Source: Rahnella ecdela
GTDB taxonomy: Bacteria > Pseudomonadota > Gammaproteobacteria > Enterobacterales > Enterobacteriaceae
Reading direction: 5' to 3'
NCBI RefSeq assembly: GCF_019049625.1
Contig: NZ_JAFMOY010000123.1
Coordinates: forward strand, 99,220 to 163,219
DNA: 64,000 bases
Below are positions 1 to 8,220 of the stretch, in pieces (the stretch's first letter is position 1; every line of letters begins with the position of its first letter). Made by a program: the position numbers and the translations under genes. Below the pieces are notes generated by a model, which was not told the DNA's origin, did not search any database, and saw only the letters and a program-made list of their open reading frames with translations.

Positions 1-421
1 TGAACTCTGGGGGCGTGTAACCACAGATGTGCCCTGGGCGATGTTGTTCCCGGGTTCGCGTCAGGAAGATATCGCGATAGCCGCCGCTGACCCTAAATGG
101 CAGCCGCTGCTGAACCAGTACGGCGTTCTTCCGCGCCATCCTTCCCAGCTGTATGAACTCCTGCTCGAAGGTATCGTACTCTTCATTATTCTGAACGTAT
201 TTATCCGTAAATCTCGCCCAATGGGCGCGGTCTCAGGCTTGTTCCTGATCGGTTATGGCTTATTCCGCATCATCGTTGAACACTTCCGCCAGCCGGATGC
301 ACAGCTCGGCCTGTTCGACGGGATTATCAGTATGGGACAGGTTCTGTCCATCCCAATGGTCGTTATCGGCCTGATTATGATGGTCTGGGCATATCGCCGT
401 CCGCAGAAACAATTGTCGTGA
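1..421 (+). CDS. lgt: Prolipoprotein diacylglyceryl transferase, C-terminal part (cut by window start)
   Basis: Only the C-terminal ~139 residues are present; the frame is open from base 2 to the stop at 419-421. Lgt is an inner membrane enzyme that moves a diacylglyceryl group from phosphatidylglycerol to the lipobox cysteine of prolipoproteins, the first step of lipoprotein maturation. The visible part contains the [13 protein letters not shown] segment typical of the family, then two hydrophobic stretches that read as membrane helices, separated by an [13 protein letters not shown] loop. It sits 6 bp before thyA, the same lgt-thyA pairing as in E. coli, so the two are probably cotranscribed. 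Lipoproteins in this window (MltA, NlpE, RcsF, MetQ, YgdI) would be its substrates. Identity is secure; the true start lies outside the window. Confidence 0.95.
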   Translation, partial: ELWGRVTTDVPWAMLFPGSRQEDIAIAAADPKWQPLLNQYGVLPRHPSQLYELLLEGIVLFIILNVFIRKSRPMGAVSGLFLIGYGLFRIIVEHFRQPDAQLGLFDGIISMGQVLSIPMVVIGLIMMVWAYRRPQKQLS

Positions 422-427
422 GGTAAC

Positions 428-1222
428 ATGAAACAGTATCTGGATTTAATGCAGAAAGTGCTCGATGAGGGCACCCCTAAAGCCGACCGTACCGGTACTG
501 GCACGTTGTCGATTTTTGGTCATCAGATGCGTTTCAACTTGCAGGAAGGTTTCCCGCTGGTCACTACCAAACGCTGTCATTTACGCTCCATCATTCATGA
601 ACTCCTGTGGTTCCTGAAAGGCGAAACTAACATCGCTTATCTGCGTGAAAATAATGTCAGCATCTGGGACGAGTGGGCTGACGAAAACGGCGACCTTGGC
701 CCGGTGTATGGCAAGCAGTGGCGTGCCTGGGGCGCGGCTGACGGCAAGCAAATTGACCAGCTGGCGAATGTTGTCGAGCAACTGAAGAAAGATCCTGATT
801 CGCGGCGTATTATCGTTTCAGCGTGGAACGTTGGCGAACTGGATCAGATGGCGCTGGCTCCTTGTCACGCCTTCTTCCAGTTCTATGTTGCGGACGGAAA
901 ACTGTCCTGCCAGCTGTATCAGCGTTCATGCGATATCTTCCTTGGTCTGCCGTTTAATATCGCCAGCTACGCGCTGCTGGTACATATGATGGCTCAGCAG
1001 TGCGACCTCGAAGTGGGTGACTTTGTCTGGACTGGTGGCGATACCCATCTGTACAGCAACCATATGGAGCAAACGCATCTGCAACTGACGCGTGAACCTC
1101 GTGCGTTGCCAAAACTTATCATCAAGCGCAAACCAGCCTCCCTGTTTGACTACAACTTCGAAGATTTCGAGATTGAAGGATATGATCCGCATCCGGCAAT
1201 CAAAGCGCCCGTCGCTATCTGA
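428..1222 (+). CDS. thyA: Thymidylate synthase
   Basis: Converts dUMP to dTMP using methylene-tetrahydrofolate, the only de novo source of thymine nucleotides. The 264-residue length equals that of the E. coli enzyme. The nucleophilic cysteine lies in the [12 protein letters not shown] segment near residue 146, preceded by the phosphate-binding SRR motif ([12 protein letters not shown]) and followed by the [18 protein letters not shown] block. The ATG has a GAGG ribosome binding site 5 bp after the lgt stop. A strong hairpin follows at 1237, so lgt-thyA appears to end as one transcription unit before the pilin-like genes. Confidence 0.98.
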   Translation: MKQYLDLMQKVLDEGTPKADRTGTGTLSIFGHQMRFNLQEGFPLVTTKRCHLRSIIHELLWFLKGETNIAYLRENNVSIWDEWADENGDLGPVYGKQWRAWGAADGKQIDQLANVVEQLKKDPDSRRIIVSAWNVGELDQMALAPCHAFFQFYVADGKLSCQLYQRSCDIFLGLPFNIASYALLVHMMAQQCDLEVGDFVWTGGDTHLYSNHMEQTHLQLTREPRALPKLIIKRKPASLFDYNFEDFEIEGYDPHPAIKAPVAI

Positions 1223-1236
1223 TCCTTCGTTGTCTC

Positions 1237-1270
1237 CCGCCTGACGCCCCCGTCAGGCGGTCATTTCTCT
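1237..1270 (+). terminator. Rho-independent terminator after thyA
   Basis: A 9-bp perfect GC-rich stem (CCGCCTGAC / GTCAGGCGG, 1237-1245 and 1252-1260) with a six-base loop is followed by a T-rich stretch. It separates lgt-thyA from the ppd cluster. Confidence 0.8.
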
Positions 1271-1473
1271 TGCGTCCTGCTTTTTCCCTATGCCGCACTT
1301 TGTACGCCTTTTCCTGAGTATTCCAACTCCGATGTAAAGCCAGATGCTTTTCCCGCGAGACATCACGCAACGTTTTTGTTGTGCACATTGTGTTGCGCTG
1401 ATTGTTATGGAGACATGCCGTAAAAAAACACTTTGCCGGTCGCAGAACAAATTTAAGCGCTTACCCTGACGGC

Positions 1474-1983
1474 ATGAAGACTAACAGCATGATTGCCACC
1501 AGGCACAAAGGGGAACGCGGGATGTCACTGATAGAAATGATGGTCGTGATTGCTTTGGTCGCTATATGCACATTATGGGGAACGCAAAGCTGGCGCGGCT
1601 ACCAGCAGGCGCTGAAACTTGAACAACATGCCCAGCGCCTGCGTTTGTATCTTTATGGCGTTCAGTCATGGGCCAATAATTACAATCTTTCAGCGGTATT
1701 GTGGGCAATTGATGGCAGCGACGGATGTGTCGGATACGGCCCCCGCCCGTCGGATTGTCACAATGCTACCGGTAAAATATTTGTCACAGAGGAACATGAT
1801 ATTGAATTGTCCGGGCTCCCCGACAAATCCATGGGGTTCTACGGGCTGCGAAATGCAGCGCTGGCGGGGCGTTTAACGCTAAAAAATTCAGCAGGGAGTT
1901 TGCGTGTCGTGCTTTCAGCAAGGGGACGACTGCGGATATGCAGCGAAGACAAGTCGTTGCTGGGGATTGGCCTGTGTCAGTAG
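1474..1983 (+). CDS. ppdA: Prepilin peptidase-dependent protein A (type IV pilin-like minor protein)
   Basis: Resembles E. coli PpdA, with matching C-terminal blocks (FYGLRNAALAGR... GRLRIC). It carries a class III (type IV prepilin) signal: a short basic leader ending RHKGERG, then MSLIEMMVVIALVAI with glutamate at mature position +5. Such proteins are cut by a PilD-type peptidase and act as minor pilins or pseudopilins that prime fibre assembly at the inner membrane. Possible starts are ATG 1474, ATG 1489 and a longer ATG at 1402; a leader of 15-20 residues favours 1474 or 1489. First of four overlapping genes of the same class. Their role in this organism cannot be read from the window because no pilus motor gene is present here. 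Confidence 0.85.
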   Translation: MKTNSMIATRHKGERGMSLIEMMVVIALVAICTLWGTQSWRGYQQALKLEQHAQRLRLYLYGVQSWANNYNLSAVLWAIDGSDGCVGYGPRPSDCHNATGKIFVTEEHDIELSGLPDKSMGFYGLRNAALAGRLTLKNSAGSLRVVLSARGRLRICSEDKSLLGIGLCQ

Positions 1984-2552
1984 CTTCTCGCGGATTCACA
2001 CTGCCGGAAATCATGATTGCGATGAGTATTGGCAGCATGCTGATGCTCAGCGCTGCTCAGATTTATCCACTGATGCGTCAGAGAAGTCAGAGTCTTGGGA
2101 GGCACTATCAGCTCGACCAGCTTTTGCATCAGACTGTTTTTACTCTTGCCAAAGATCTCCGGCGCGCCGGTTTTTGTAATGGCAGCTGCGAGGATAAACC
2201 GGTCATAACGGGGCATGCTGATGGTGAACCTGAAGGCTCCTGTATCATTATCCTTTATGACCTGAACCGCAATGGCCGGTGGGAAAAGCCCGGTACAGCA
2301 GATTCGGAATATTTTGGTTATCGCTTACGGCAGGGCGGAATTGAGATCCAGCGTGGATCTGCCGATTGCGGCAGTTCCGGCTGGGAGAAACTGCTCGATC
2401 CTGCTGAAGTCAGTGTCATGAGGTTCAGCGTGAGTGTGTCTCCAGAAAATTTTGCTGGCGGGCTGTATTCGTTGCAACTTGAAGCCCGCTGGCGCAACAC
2501 CCCCTCCATCCACCGGCAGGTGACTGAAATGGTGGCAGGGCACTCGTTATGA
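1974..2552 (+). CDS. ppdB: Prepilin peptidase-dependent protein B
   Basis: Second minor pilin-like protein. The leader VSVASRG is followed by FTLPEIMIAMSIGSMLML, giving glycine at -1, phenylalanine at +1 and glutamate at +5 of the mature protein, as the class requires. The rest contains two cysteine pairs (GFCNGSCED near residue 50; a single DCGSSG later) as in E. coli PpdB. I chose GTG 1974 because GGGGA lies seven bases upstream and the resulting leader is of normal length; an ATG at 1938 is in frame but would add twelve residues and overlap ppdA further. The start overlaps the end of ppdA by 10 bp, suggesting translational coupling. Confidence 0.84.
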   Translation: MSVASRGFTLPEIMIAMSIGSMLMLSAAQIYPLMRQRSQSLGRHYQLDQLLHQTVFTLAKDLRRAGFCNGSCEDKPVITGHADGEPEGSCIIILYDLNRNGRWEKPGTADSEYFGYRLRQGGIEIQRGSADCGSSGWEKLLDPAEVSVMRFSVSVSPENFAGGLYSLQLEARWRNTPSIHRQVTEMVAGHSL

Positions 2553-3037
2553 CTGAGACAAAGAAGGCTGACAATCTGTTCAGGCAAAAGGGAAGCGCCA
2601 TGATACTGAGCATCATGGTGATGATGGGGCTGGGGTTAATTGCCCTGGGGTCATTGCAACAACAGCTTTCAGCGGGGCTTGCACAGACCTCTGATCAGCA
2701 CCGCTTTGTTATCGCCTGGGAAAATGCGTCTTCCGCTTTGGCATGGGGCATAAGTCAGCCGTGGAAGGATGTTGGTGATTCCCGCTGGCAATGTCAGGAC
2801 GTACCGGCAATGCTCATTTCCTCCGGTGGTGGCAGAGTTTGTGCTCGCACCTCACTACGCCAGGATGTGTTTATTCTTCGCGCAGAAGGAACCGCGGGCG
2901 AAAGTAAGGCAGCAGTGAAATTGTTTCAGCAAGCCAGCATGGAAAAGCAGGCGGACGGAAAATTGAGTTTTTCACCACTGAAACAGGGATGGCTGGATTT
3001 TTGTCCGGAAGCGGATGAGCAGGTTTGCAATGACTGA
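2549..3037 (+). CDS. ygdB: YgdB family pilin-like protein
   Basis: 162 residues with an ATGA overlap with the ppdB stop. The N-terminus (FRQKG then SAMILSIMVMMGLGLIALGSL) looks like a type IV prepilin signal but lacks the glutamate at +5, a property of the GspK/PilX-like tip pseudopilins. The C-terminus ends GWLDFCPEADEQVC, matching the GW-DFCP ending of E. coli YgdB. It probably caps a minor pilin complex with PpdA, PpdB and PpdC. Function in the cell is not established by anything in the sequence. Confidence 0.84.
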   Translation: MTETKKADNLFRQKGSAMILSIMVMMGLGLIALGSLQQQLSAGLAQTSDQHRFVIAWENASSALAWGISQPWKDVGDSRWQCQDVPAMLISSGGGRVCARTSLRQDVFILRAEGTAGESKAAVKLFQQASMEKQADGKLSFSPLKQGWLDFCPEADEQVCND

Positions 3038-3374
3038 AAACGGTTCTAGGCAGCACGGTTTCAGCCTGCCCGAAGCGCTGATCGCAATGTTATTGCTGTC
3101 TGTATCCCTGCTCGGACTGTTGAATTATTACCAGTCGCTGACCAATGGTTTTATGCGTCAGTGGCAGACTCAGGAAGCATGGGCAGAGGCCCATTCTCAG
3201 CTGGAGGCGCACGCTGCGACAGGGAAGGGAACTGAGCCTCTGGCGGAGAACTGGAGTTATCAGCTCTCGGGTATTTCTGTGGGTCAGTTATGCCAGCGGG
3301 TGCAGGTAACCGTGCAAACGCCCGCAAAATATCAGGCAGTATTACATCGGCTCGAATGCAAATTTGTGCCCTGA
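3015..3374 (+). CDS. ppdC: Prepilin peptidase-dependent protein C
   Basis: Fourth pilin-like gene, overlapping the end of ygdB by 23 bp. The leader ends GSRQHG and is followed by FSLPEALIAMLLLSVSLLGL, with glutamate at +5. Two starts are plausible: ATG 3015 (GGAA close upstream) and ATG 3030 (AGG six bases upstream, giving a 10-residue leader). The protein ends with a cysteine-containing RLECKFVP tail, like other short PpdC/GspI-type proteins. In E. coli recC follows directly; here the next gene is ptrA, about 300 bp away. Confidence 0.83.
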   Translation: MSRFAMTENGSRQHGFSLPEALIAMLLLSVSLLGLLNYYQSLTNGFMRQWQTQEAWAEAHSQLEAHAATGKGTEPLAENWSYQLSGISVGQLCQRVQVTVQTPAKYQAVLHRLECKFVP

Positions 3375-3676
3375 AAAAGAGGCTACTGGCCCGCTTGCTG
3401 GAAGCAAAAATAGCGTCAAGCTGCTTGCAATGGTGTTTTAACAGCTTAGAGTGGTTTAACTCAGTGATTTTTACTTATTGGTAGGATTTGGCTTTACGGC
3501 TAAAACGTGACGGAATACAGAGAGAAAATCCCGATTCGATTTTTTTCACAACTATCCTGTTCCTGCGGGGTCTGAACAGACTCAACCGCTAAAAACAGCT
3601 TGTTGAGGTTCAGCTGTTATTGAACCGTGTATTTATTGCCCGTGTGGCACGTTTATTTGATTGAGGGAGAGTGGCA
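3375..3676. other. Gene-free interval where recC would be expected
   Basis: About 300 bp separate ppdC from ptrA. No open frame of convincing length or resemblance to RecC is visible on either strand. The interval is AT-richer than its flanks and contains short inverted segments (around 3592-3625, AACAGCTTG...CAGCTGTT) but no clear terminator with a T-run. It presumably holds the ptrA promoter, which I cannot place with confidence. In E. coli the recC coding region (over 3 kb) fills this position. Confidence 0.7.
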
Positions 3677-6589
3677 ATGTTAAAACAGGTCACCCGAATT
3701 TCCGGGTTACTGTTGTTATTGACCTTTTGGGCCCCTGTTGCGAGTGCAGCGGTTTCAAGTGTGGCGGTTTCTGATGCCGCCAACTGGCAGCCTTATGCAC
3801 AAGTTATCAATAAAAGTCAGAATGACCCGCGTCAGTATCAGGCTATAAAACTGGCCAATGATATGACCGTCTTGCTGGTTTCTGACCCTCAAGCTCCAAA
3901 GTCCCTCGCTGCAATGGCTATTCCGGTAGGTTCGCTCGAAGACCCTGATTCTCAATTAGGCCTGGCTCACTATACCGAACACATGTTGCTGATGGGTTCA
4001 AAGAAATATCCTCAACCGGAAAGTCTCTCGGAGTTTCTCAAAAAGCATGGTGGCAGCCATAACGGAAGCACGGCTTCATATCGCACGGCTTTTTATCTGG
4101 AAGTTGAAAATGATGCCCTTCCTGAAGCGGTCGATCGCCTTTCCAATGCCATTGGTGAACCCTTACTTGATCCGGCTAATGGTGACCGTGAGCGAAATGC
4201 CGTCAACGCTGAACTGACAATGGCCCGCTCGCGCGACGGAATGCGTATGGCGCAGGTGCGCGCAGAGACATTAAATCCTGAGCATCCGGCATCCCGTTTC
4301 GCGGGAGGAAATCTCGATACCCTGAAAGACAAACCCGGCAGCAAGCTACATGACCAGCTAACAGCTTTTTATCACCGCTATTATTCCGCGAACCTGATGG
4401 TCGGTGTGATTTACAGCAACAAGTCATTACCGGAGCTGGCAGAACTGGCCTCAACGACCTTTGGTCATATAGCCAATCATCACGCGGTGGTACCGCCGAT
4501 CACGGTGCCTACATTAACTGCTGAACAGAAAGGGGAGTTCATCCATTTTGTTCCTGCACAGCCCCGAAAAGAATTACGCATTGAATTTGCGATTGATAAC
4601 AACAGCGCGGATTTTCGCAGTAAAACAGATACCTATATTAGCTATCTGATTGGAAACCGCAGTCCGAACACACTCTCTGACTGGTTACAGAAACAGGGTT
4701 ATGCCGACGGGATCAGCGCCGGAGCGGATCCTATGGTGAACCGTAATATGGGTGTCTTCAATATCTCGGTTTCCCTGACGGATAAAGGGCTCGCGCAGCG
4801 TGATACCGTGATTGCTGCCATATTTAACTATCTCAATGAGATGCGAACTAAGGGTATTGATAAGCCTTATTTCGACGAAATAGCCCACGTGATGGCGCTT
4901 GATTACCGGTATCCGGCATTAACGCGGGATATGGATTACGTTGAATGGCTGGTTGATACCATGCTGCGTGTGCCGGTGGAGCATGTCCTTGATTCACCTT
5001 ATCTGACGGATCAGTACGATCCTAAAGCCATTGAATCCCGTCTGGATGAAATGACGCCGCAAAACGCACGCTATTGGATAATCAGCCCAAATGAGCCGCA
5101 CAATAAAATGGCTTATTTCGTAAATGCGCCTTATCAGGTCGACAAAGTGCCGCCTCAGACTTATGAGCAATGGCAAACCCTCGGGCAGAATATTTCATTG
5201 TCACTACCGGCGCTTAATCCCTATATCCCTGAATCACTTGCGCTGGTGACCAAAGATTCTAATGCTACTCGACCGGAACTGCTGGTCGACGACAAAGGTT
5301 TACGGGTTTACTACATGCCCAGCAGATACTTTGCTGATGAGCCAAAAGCCAATGTGACCGTTTCTTTCCGTAACGATCAGGCGCTGAGTACGGCTAAAAA
5401 TCAGGTGCTGTACGGCCTGACTGATTATCTGACCGGTGTGGCGTTTGATCAGTTGAGTTATCAGGCCTCGATTGGCGGGATCACTTTCGGGACATCTCCG
5501 GACAATGGCCTGCAATTTACAGCGACAGGTTTTACCGAGTGCCTGCCTGATTTGCTGGCCGCGCTGGTAGACAACTATCCAGATTTCAAACCTACACAGG
5601 AACAGCTGGATCAGGCAAAGTCCTGGTATCTCGAACGTCTTGCTTCGGCGGATAAGGGAAAAGCGTTTGAGCTGGCATTGCAGCCCGTACAGTTGCTCTC
5701 CCGAGTGCCTTACACCGAGCGCAGCGAACGTGAGAAACTGGTTTCAGCCATCACACTCGATGACGTAAACGCTTACCGTGAACAGCTGGTGCATCATGCT
5801 GCTGTCGAAATGATGGTTGTCGGTAATATGACTGCTGGCCAGGTTAAAGCTATGTCGCAGCAGATCATGCAAAAGCTTGGCGTGCACGGTGACAGATGGT
5901 GGCGTGGCGAACAGGCGCAGGTGACTGAACCGGTTAAAGCTAATATTCAGCGTGTCGGTACCAGTTCTGATTCGGCGCTGGCTGCCGTTTATGTGCCAAC
6001 AGGCTACGATGAAGTCCAGAGTATGGGATACAGTGCGCTGCTCGGGCAGATTATTCAGCCCTGGTTCTACAGCCAGTTGCGTACTCAGGAGCAACTCGGA
6101 TACGCTGTCTTTGCTTTCCCAATTCCTGTCGGAAAACAGTGGGGTATCGGTTTCCTGTTGCAAAGTAACAGCAAGCAACCGGACTATCTGTATCAGCGCT
6201 ATCTGGCATTTTATCCACAGGCTGAAAAGCGCCTGCGTGAAATGAAAGATGCGGAATTCCTGCAATACAAGCAGGGACTGGTCAACGAAATGCAGCAGAA
6301 TCCGCAAACGCTGGATGAGGAAGCCGACAGGTTTGGTAATGATTTCAGTCGCGGAAATGCGCAATTTGATACCCGAGCGAATGTTATCCGCGTGATTGCC
6401 GGACTGACGCAAACTCAGCTGGCAGATTACTTCCAGAAAGCGGTAATTAAACAGGAAGGGCTGGCGATGCTGTCCCAGGTATCGGGCAATGACAGCAAAA
6501 CACCGCAGTATGCCGCGCCGGAAGGCTTTAAAACCTGGCCGGATACCTCGACATTGCAGAAGACGCTGGAACCTAAATCCGCGGAATAA
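3677..6589 (+). CDS. ptrA: Protease III (pitrilysin), periplasmic zinc metalloprotease
   Basis: A 970-residue M16 family protease that degrades peptides of a few kDa in the periplasm. A Sec signal peptide (KQVTRISGLLLLLTFWAPVASAA) leads the protein. The inverted zinc motif HYTEH appears near residue 85-90 within LAHYTEHMLLMGSKKYP, and the third zinc ligand lies in the downstream NAVNAELTMARSRDGMR segment. The C-terminal half keeps the non-catalytic M16 domains, including EQLGYAVFAFPI. I chose ATG 3677 over the in-frame GTG at 3671 because GGGAG is correctly spaced only for the ATG. In E. coli ptrA lies between recC and recB, coupled to the latter; here it stands alone and ends at its own terminator. 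Confidence 0.96.
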   Translation: MLKQVTRISGLLLLLTFWAPVASAAVSSVAVSDAANWQPYAQVINKSQNDPRQYQAIKLANDMTVLLVSDPQAPKSLAAMAIPVGSLEDPDSQLGLAHYTEHMLLMGSKKYPQPESLSEFLKKHGGSHNGSTASYRTAFYLEVENDALPEAVDRLSNAIGEPLLDPANGDRERNAVNAELTMARSRDGMRMAQVRAETLNPEHPASRFAGGNLDTLKDKPGSKLHDQLTAFYHRYYSANLMVGVIYSNKSLPELAELASTTFGHIANHHAVVPPITVPTLTAEQKGEFIHFVPAQPRKELRIEFAIDNNSADFRSKTDTYISYLIGNRSPNTLSDWLQKQGYADGISAGADPMVNRNMGVFNISVSLTDKGLAQRDTVIAAIFNYLNEMRTKGIDKPYFDEIAHVMALDYRYPALTRDMDYVEWLVDTMLRVPVEHVLDSPYLTDQYDPKAIESRLDEMTPQNARYWIISPNEPHNKMAYFVNAPYQVDKVPPQTYEQWQTLGQNISLSLPALNPYIPESLALVTKDSNATRPELLVDDKGLRVYYMPSRYFADEPKANVTVSFRNDQALSTAKNQVLYGLTDYLTGVAFDQLSYQASIGGITFGTSPDNGLQFTATGFTECLPDLLAALVDNYPDFKPTQEQLDQAKSWYLERLASADKGKAFELALQPVQLLSRVPYTERSEREKLVSAITLDDVNAYREQLVHHAAVEMMVVGNMTAGQVKAMSQQIMQKLGVHGDRWWRGEQAQVTEPVKANIQRVGTSSDSALAAVYVPTGYDEVQSMGYSALLGQIIQPWFYSQLRTQEQLGYAVFAFPIPVGKQWGIGFLLQSNSKQPDYLYQRYLAFYPQAEKRLREMKDAEFLQYKQGLVNEMQQNPQTLDEEADRFGNDFSRGNAQFDTRANVIRVIAGLTQTQLADYFQKAVIKQEGLAMLSQVSGNDSKTPQYAAPEGFKTWPDTSTLQKTLEPKSAE

Positions 6590-6602
6590 ACGACTAACCG
6601 TA

Positions 6603-6640
6603 GAAAACAATAAGGACGCATCAGCGTCCTTTTTGTTTTC
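6603..6640. terminator. Bidirectional terminator between ptrA and argA
   Basis: AAGGACGC / GCGTCCTT stem (6612-6619, 6624-6631) with ATCA loop, flanked by A-rich and T-rich arms that also pair (GAAAACAA left, TTGTTTTC right). The symmetry serves the convergent genes ptrA and argA. This 77-bp intergenic space is all that remains where recB and recD would be expected. Confidence 0.85.
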
Positions 6641-6666
6641 TACAATTCAGCGGCCAATTTGTAACG

Positions 6667-7992
6667 TTAGAGCTCAGAAATCAGGATCTTGGAACGGCGC
6701 TGATAGTTATACATTTCCTGTTTCTGAATTGGCAGCACATCGACTTCTGCCGGTTTAAAGCCGCGTTCCTGGAACCAGTGAATACTGCGCGTCGTCAGAA
6801 CAAATAAACGGTTTAGCCCCATCATTTTTGCCTGACTGGCAACGCGTTGCAGCAACATTTCACCGCGTGAAGAACTGCGGTAGTCCGGATGAACGGCAAC
6901 ACAGGCCATTTCGCCAATCCCTTCGTCATGGAACGGATAGAGCGCGGCACAGGCGATAGTCAGATTGTCCCGTTCGATAATGGTAAATTTATCGATTTCC
7001 ATCTCCAGCTGTTCGCGGGAACGGCGCACCAGAATACCCTGTTGCTCCAGAGGGCGGATCAGTTCAAGGATACCGCCGATATCGTTGATGGTCGCGCGGC
7101 GAACCTGTTCAGCACTCTCCATAACGATTTGCGTACCGATACCATCGCGGGAGAACAGTTCCTGAACCAGCGCGCCGTCTTCCTGATAACTGATCAGGTG
7201 ACTGCGACGAACACCGCTGCGGCAGGCTTTCACCGCACCGCGCAGGAAGCGGACGGTGCCGGAAAGATAATCGCCACTGGATTCCATCTGATCAATTCGT
7301 TCCTGTGCGTCATTGGGGAACAATTCGGAAATGATATTACCTTCCTCATTAATCACTCCCTGCGAAGAACAGAAGCCGATCATTTTCTCAGCCTTAAGCT
7401 TAATCGCCAGCTGCGTTGCTACTTCTTCTGATGTCAGGTTGAAGCTTTCACCGGTGACGGAAACCGCAACTGGCCCCATCAGTACAATGGCATTGCTGTC
7501 GAGCTGACGATGAATCGCTTCCTCGTCGATACGGCGGATACGGCCGCTGTGGCAGTAATCGATACCGTCATCCACACCCAGCGGCTGAGCGATGATAAAG
7601 TTGCCGCTGACCACGTTGATGTGCGCGCCCTGGAGCGGCGTATTATTCAGACTCATCGACAGCCGCGCAGTGATATCGAGCTGTAAAAGGCCGGCAGCCT
7701 GCTTAACCAGTTCGAGCGACCGGGCATCGGTGACACGGATGTTTTTATGATAAATCGGTTCGTAATTATGCTCAGCAAGGTTTGCATCAATCTGCGGACG
7801 GGCACCATAAACGACCACCAGACGAATGCCTAAGCTGTGTAACAATCCGATATCGTTGACAATATTACTGAAGTTCTCATGTTCAATGGCCTCTCCACCG
7901 AGCATGACAACGAAAGTTTTGCCACGGTGAGCATTGATATAGGGAACTGAGTGGCGAAATCCCTGAACCAGTTCAGTACTACGTTCCTTCAC
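6667..7992 (-). CDS. argA: N-acetylglutamate synthase (amino-acid N-acetyltransferase)
   Basis: Catalyses the first step of arginine synthesis, acetyl-CoA plus glutamate to N-acetylglutamate. The 441 residues comprise an N-terminal amino-acid-kinase-like domain (about 1-280, with VVMLGGEAI and [11 protein letters not shown]) that binds the arginine feedback inhibitor in this family, and a C-terminal GNAT acetyltransferase domain (about 295-441, with [17 protein letters not shown] for acetyl-CoA). The start is GTG with GAGG six bases upstream. Two ARG boxes lie immediately upstream at 8004-8042, so ArgR repression is expected. It converges on ptrA and diverges from amiC, the E. coli orientation. 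Confidence 0.97.
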   Translation of the reverse strand: MKERSTELVQGFRHSVPYINAHRGKTFVVMLGGEAIEHENFSNIVNDIGLLHSLGIRLVVVYGARPQIDANLAEHNYEPIYHKNIRVTDARSLELVKQAAGLLQLDITARLSMSLNNTPLQGAHINVVSGNFIIAQPLGVDDGIDYCHSGRIRRIDEEAIHRQLDSNAIVLMGPVAVSVTGESFNLTSEEVATQLAIKLKAEKMIGFCSSQGVINEEGNIISELFPNDAQERIDQMESSGDYLSGTVRFLRGAVKACRSGVRRSHLISYQEDGALVQELFSRDGIGTQIVMESAEQVRRATINDIGGILELIRPLEQQGILVRRSREQLEMEIDKFTIIERDNLTIACAALYPFHDEGIGEMACVAVHPDYRSSSRGEMLLQRVASQAKMMGLNRLFVLTTRSIHWFQERGFKPAEVDVLPIQKQEMYNYQRRSKILISEL

Positions 7993-8003
7993 GGCAAAAC
8001 CTC

Positions 8004-8042
8004 ATTTGAATTTTTATTCGTAATTTTTGTATTTTTATTCTT
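8004..8042 (-). promoter_or_regulatory. Tandem ARG boxes (ArgR operator) of argA
   Basis: Two 18-bp matches to the ArgR consensus lie at 8004-8021 (core TGAATTTTTATTCG) and 8025-8042 (core TGTATTTTTATTCT), separated by 3 bp. That is the spacing ArgR hexamers require, one box on each successive helical face. They sit 12-50 bp before the argA GTG, overlapping the probable promoter. Confidence 0.85.
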
Positions 8043-8220
8043 TTAGGTGCGTGTGGCAAGTAAGAAATCTCTGTTTTTGAATTAACACTGATTACAAACA
8101 GTCAACAAATTGATAAATCGAATAAATGTTTGGGAATGACATGCGGGATTCGATTCGCTAGAATTCGCAAACTGATTTTTTTATCACCTATTTTTTACTT
8201 TTAGATACTTTTGAGACTGC

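Noticed and set aside
3290..3484. 64-residue frame between ppdC and ptrA considered as a recC remnant
   Set aside because: Mostly an out-of-frame reading of the ppdC end; no resemblance to RecC.
3671..3676. GTG six bases upstream as ptrA start
   Set aside because: Too close to the Shine-Dalgarno; the ATG at 3677 has normal spacing.
5744..6610. 288-residue open frame antisense to ptrA
   Set aside because: Shadow of the PtrA frame; no motif, no ribosome binding site, and PtrA is fully conserved over the same bases.
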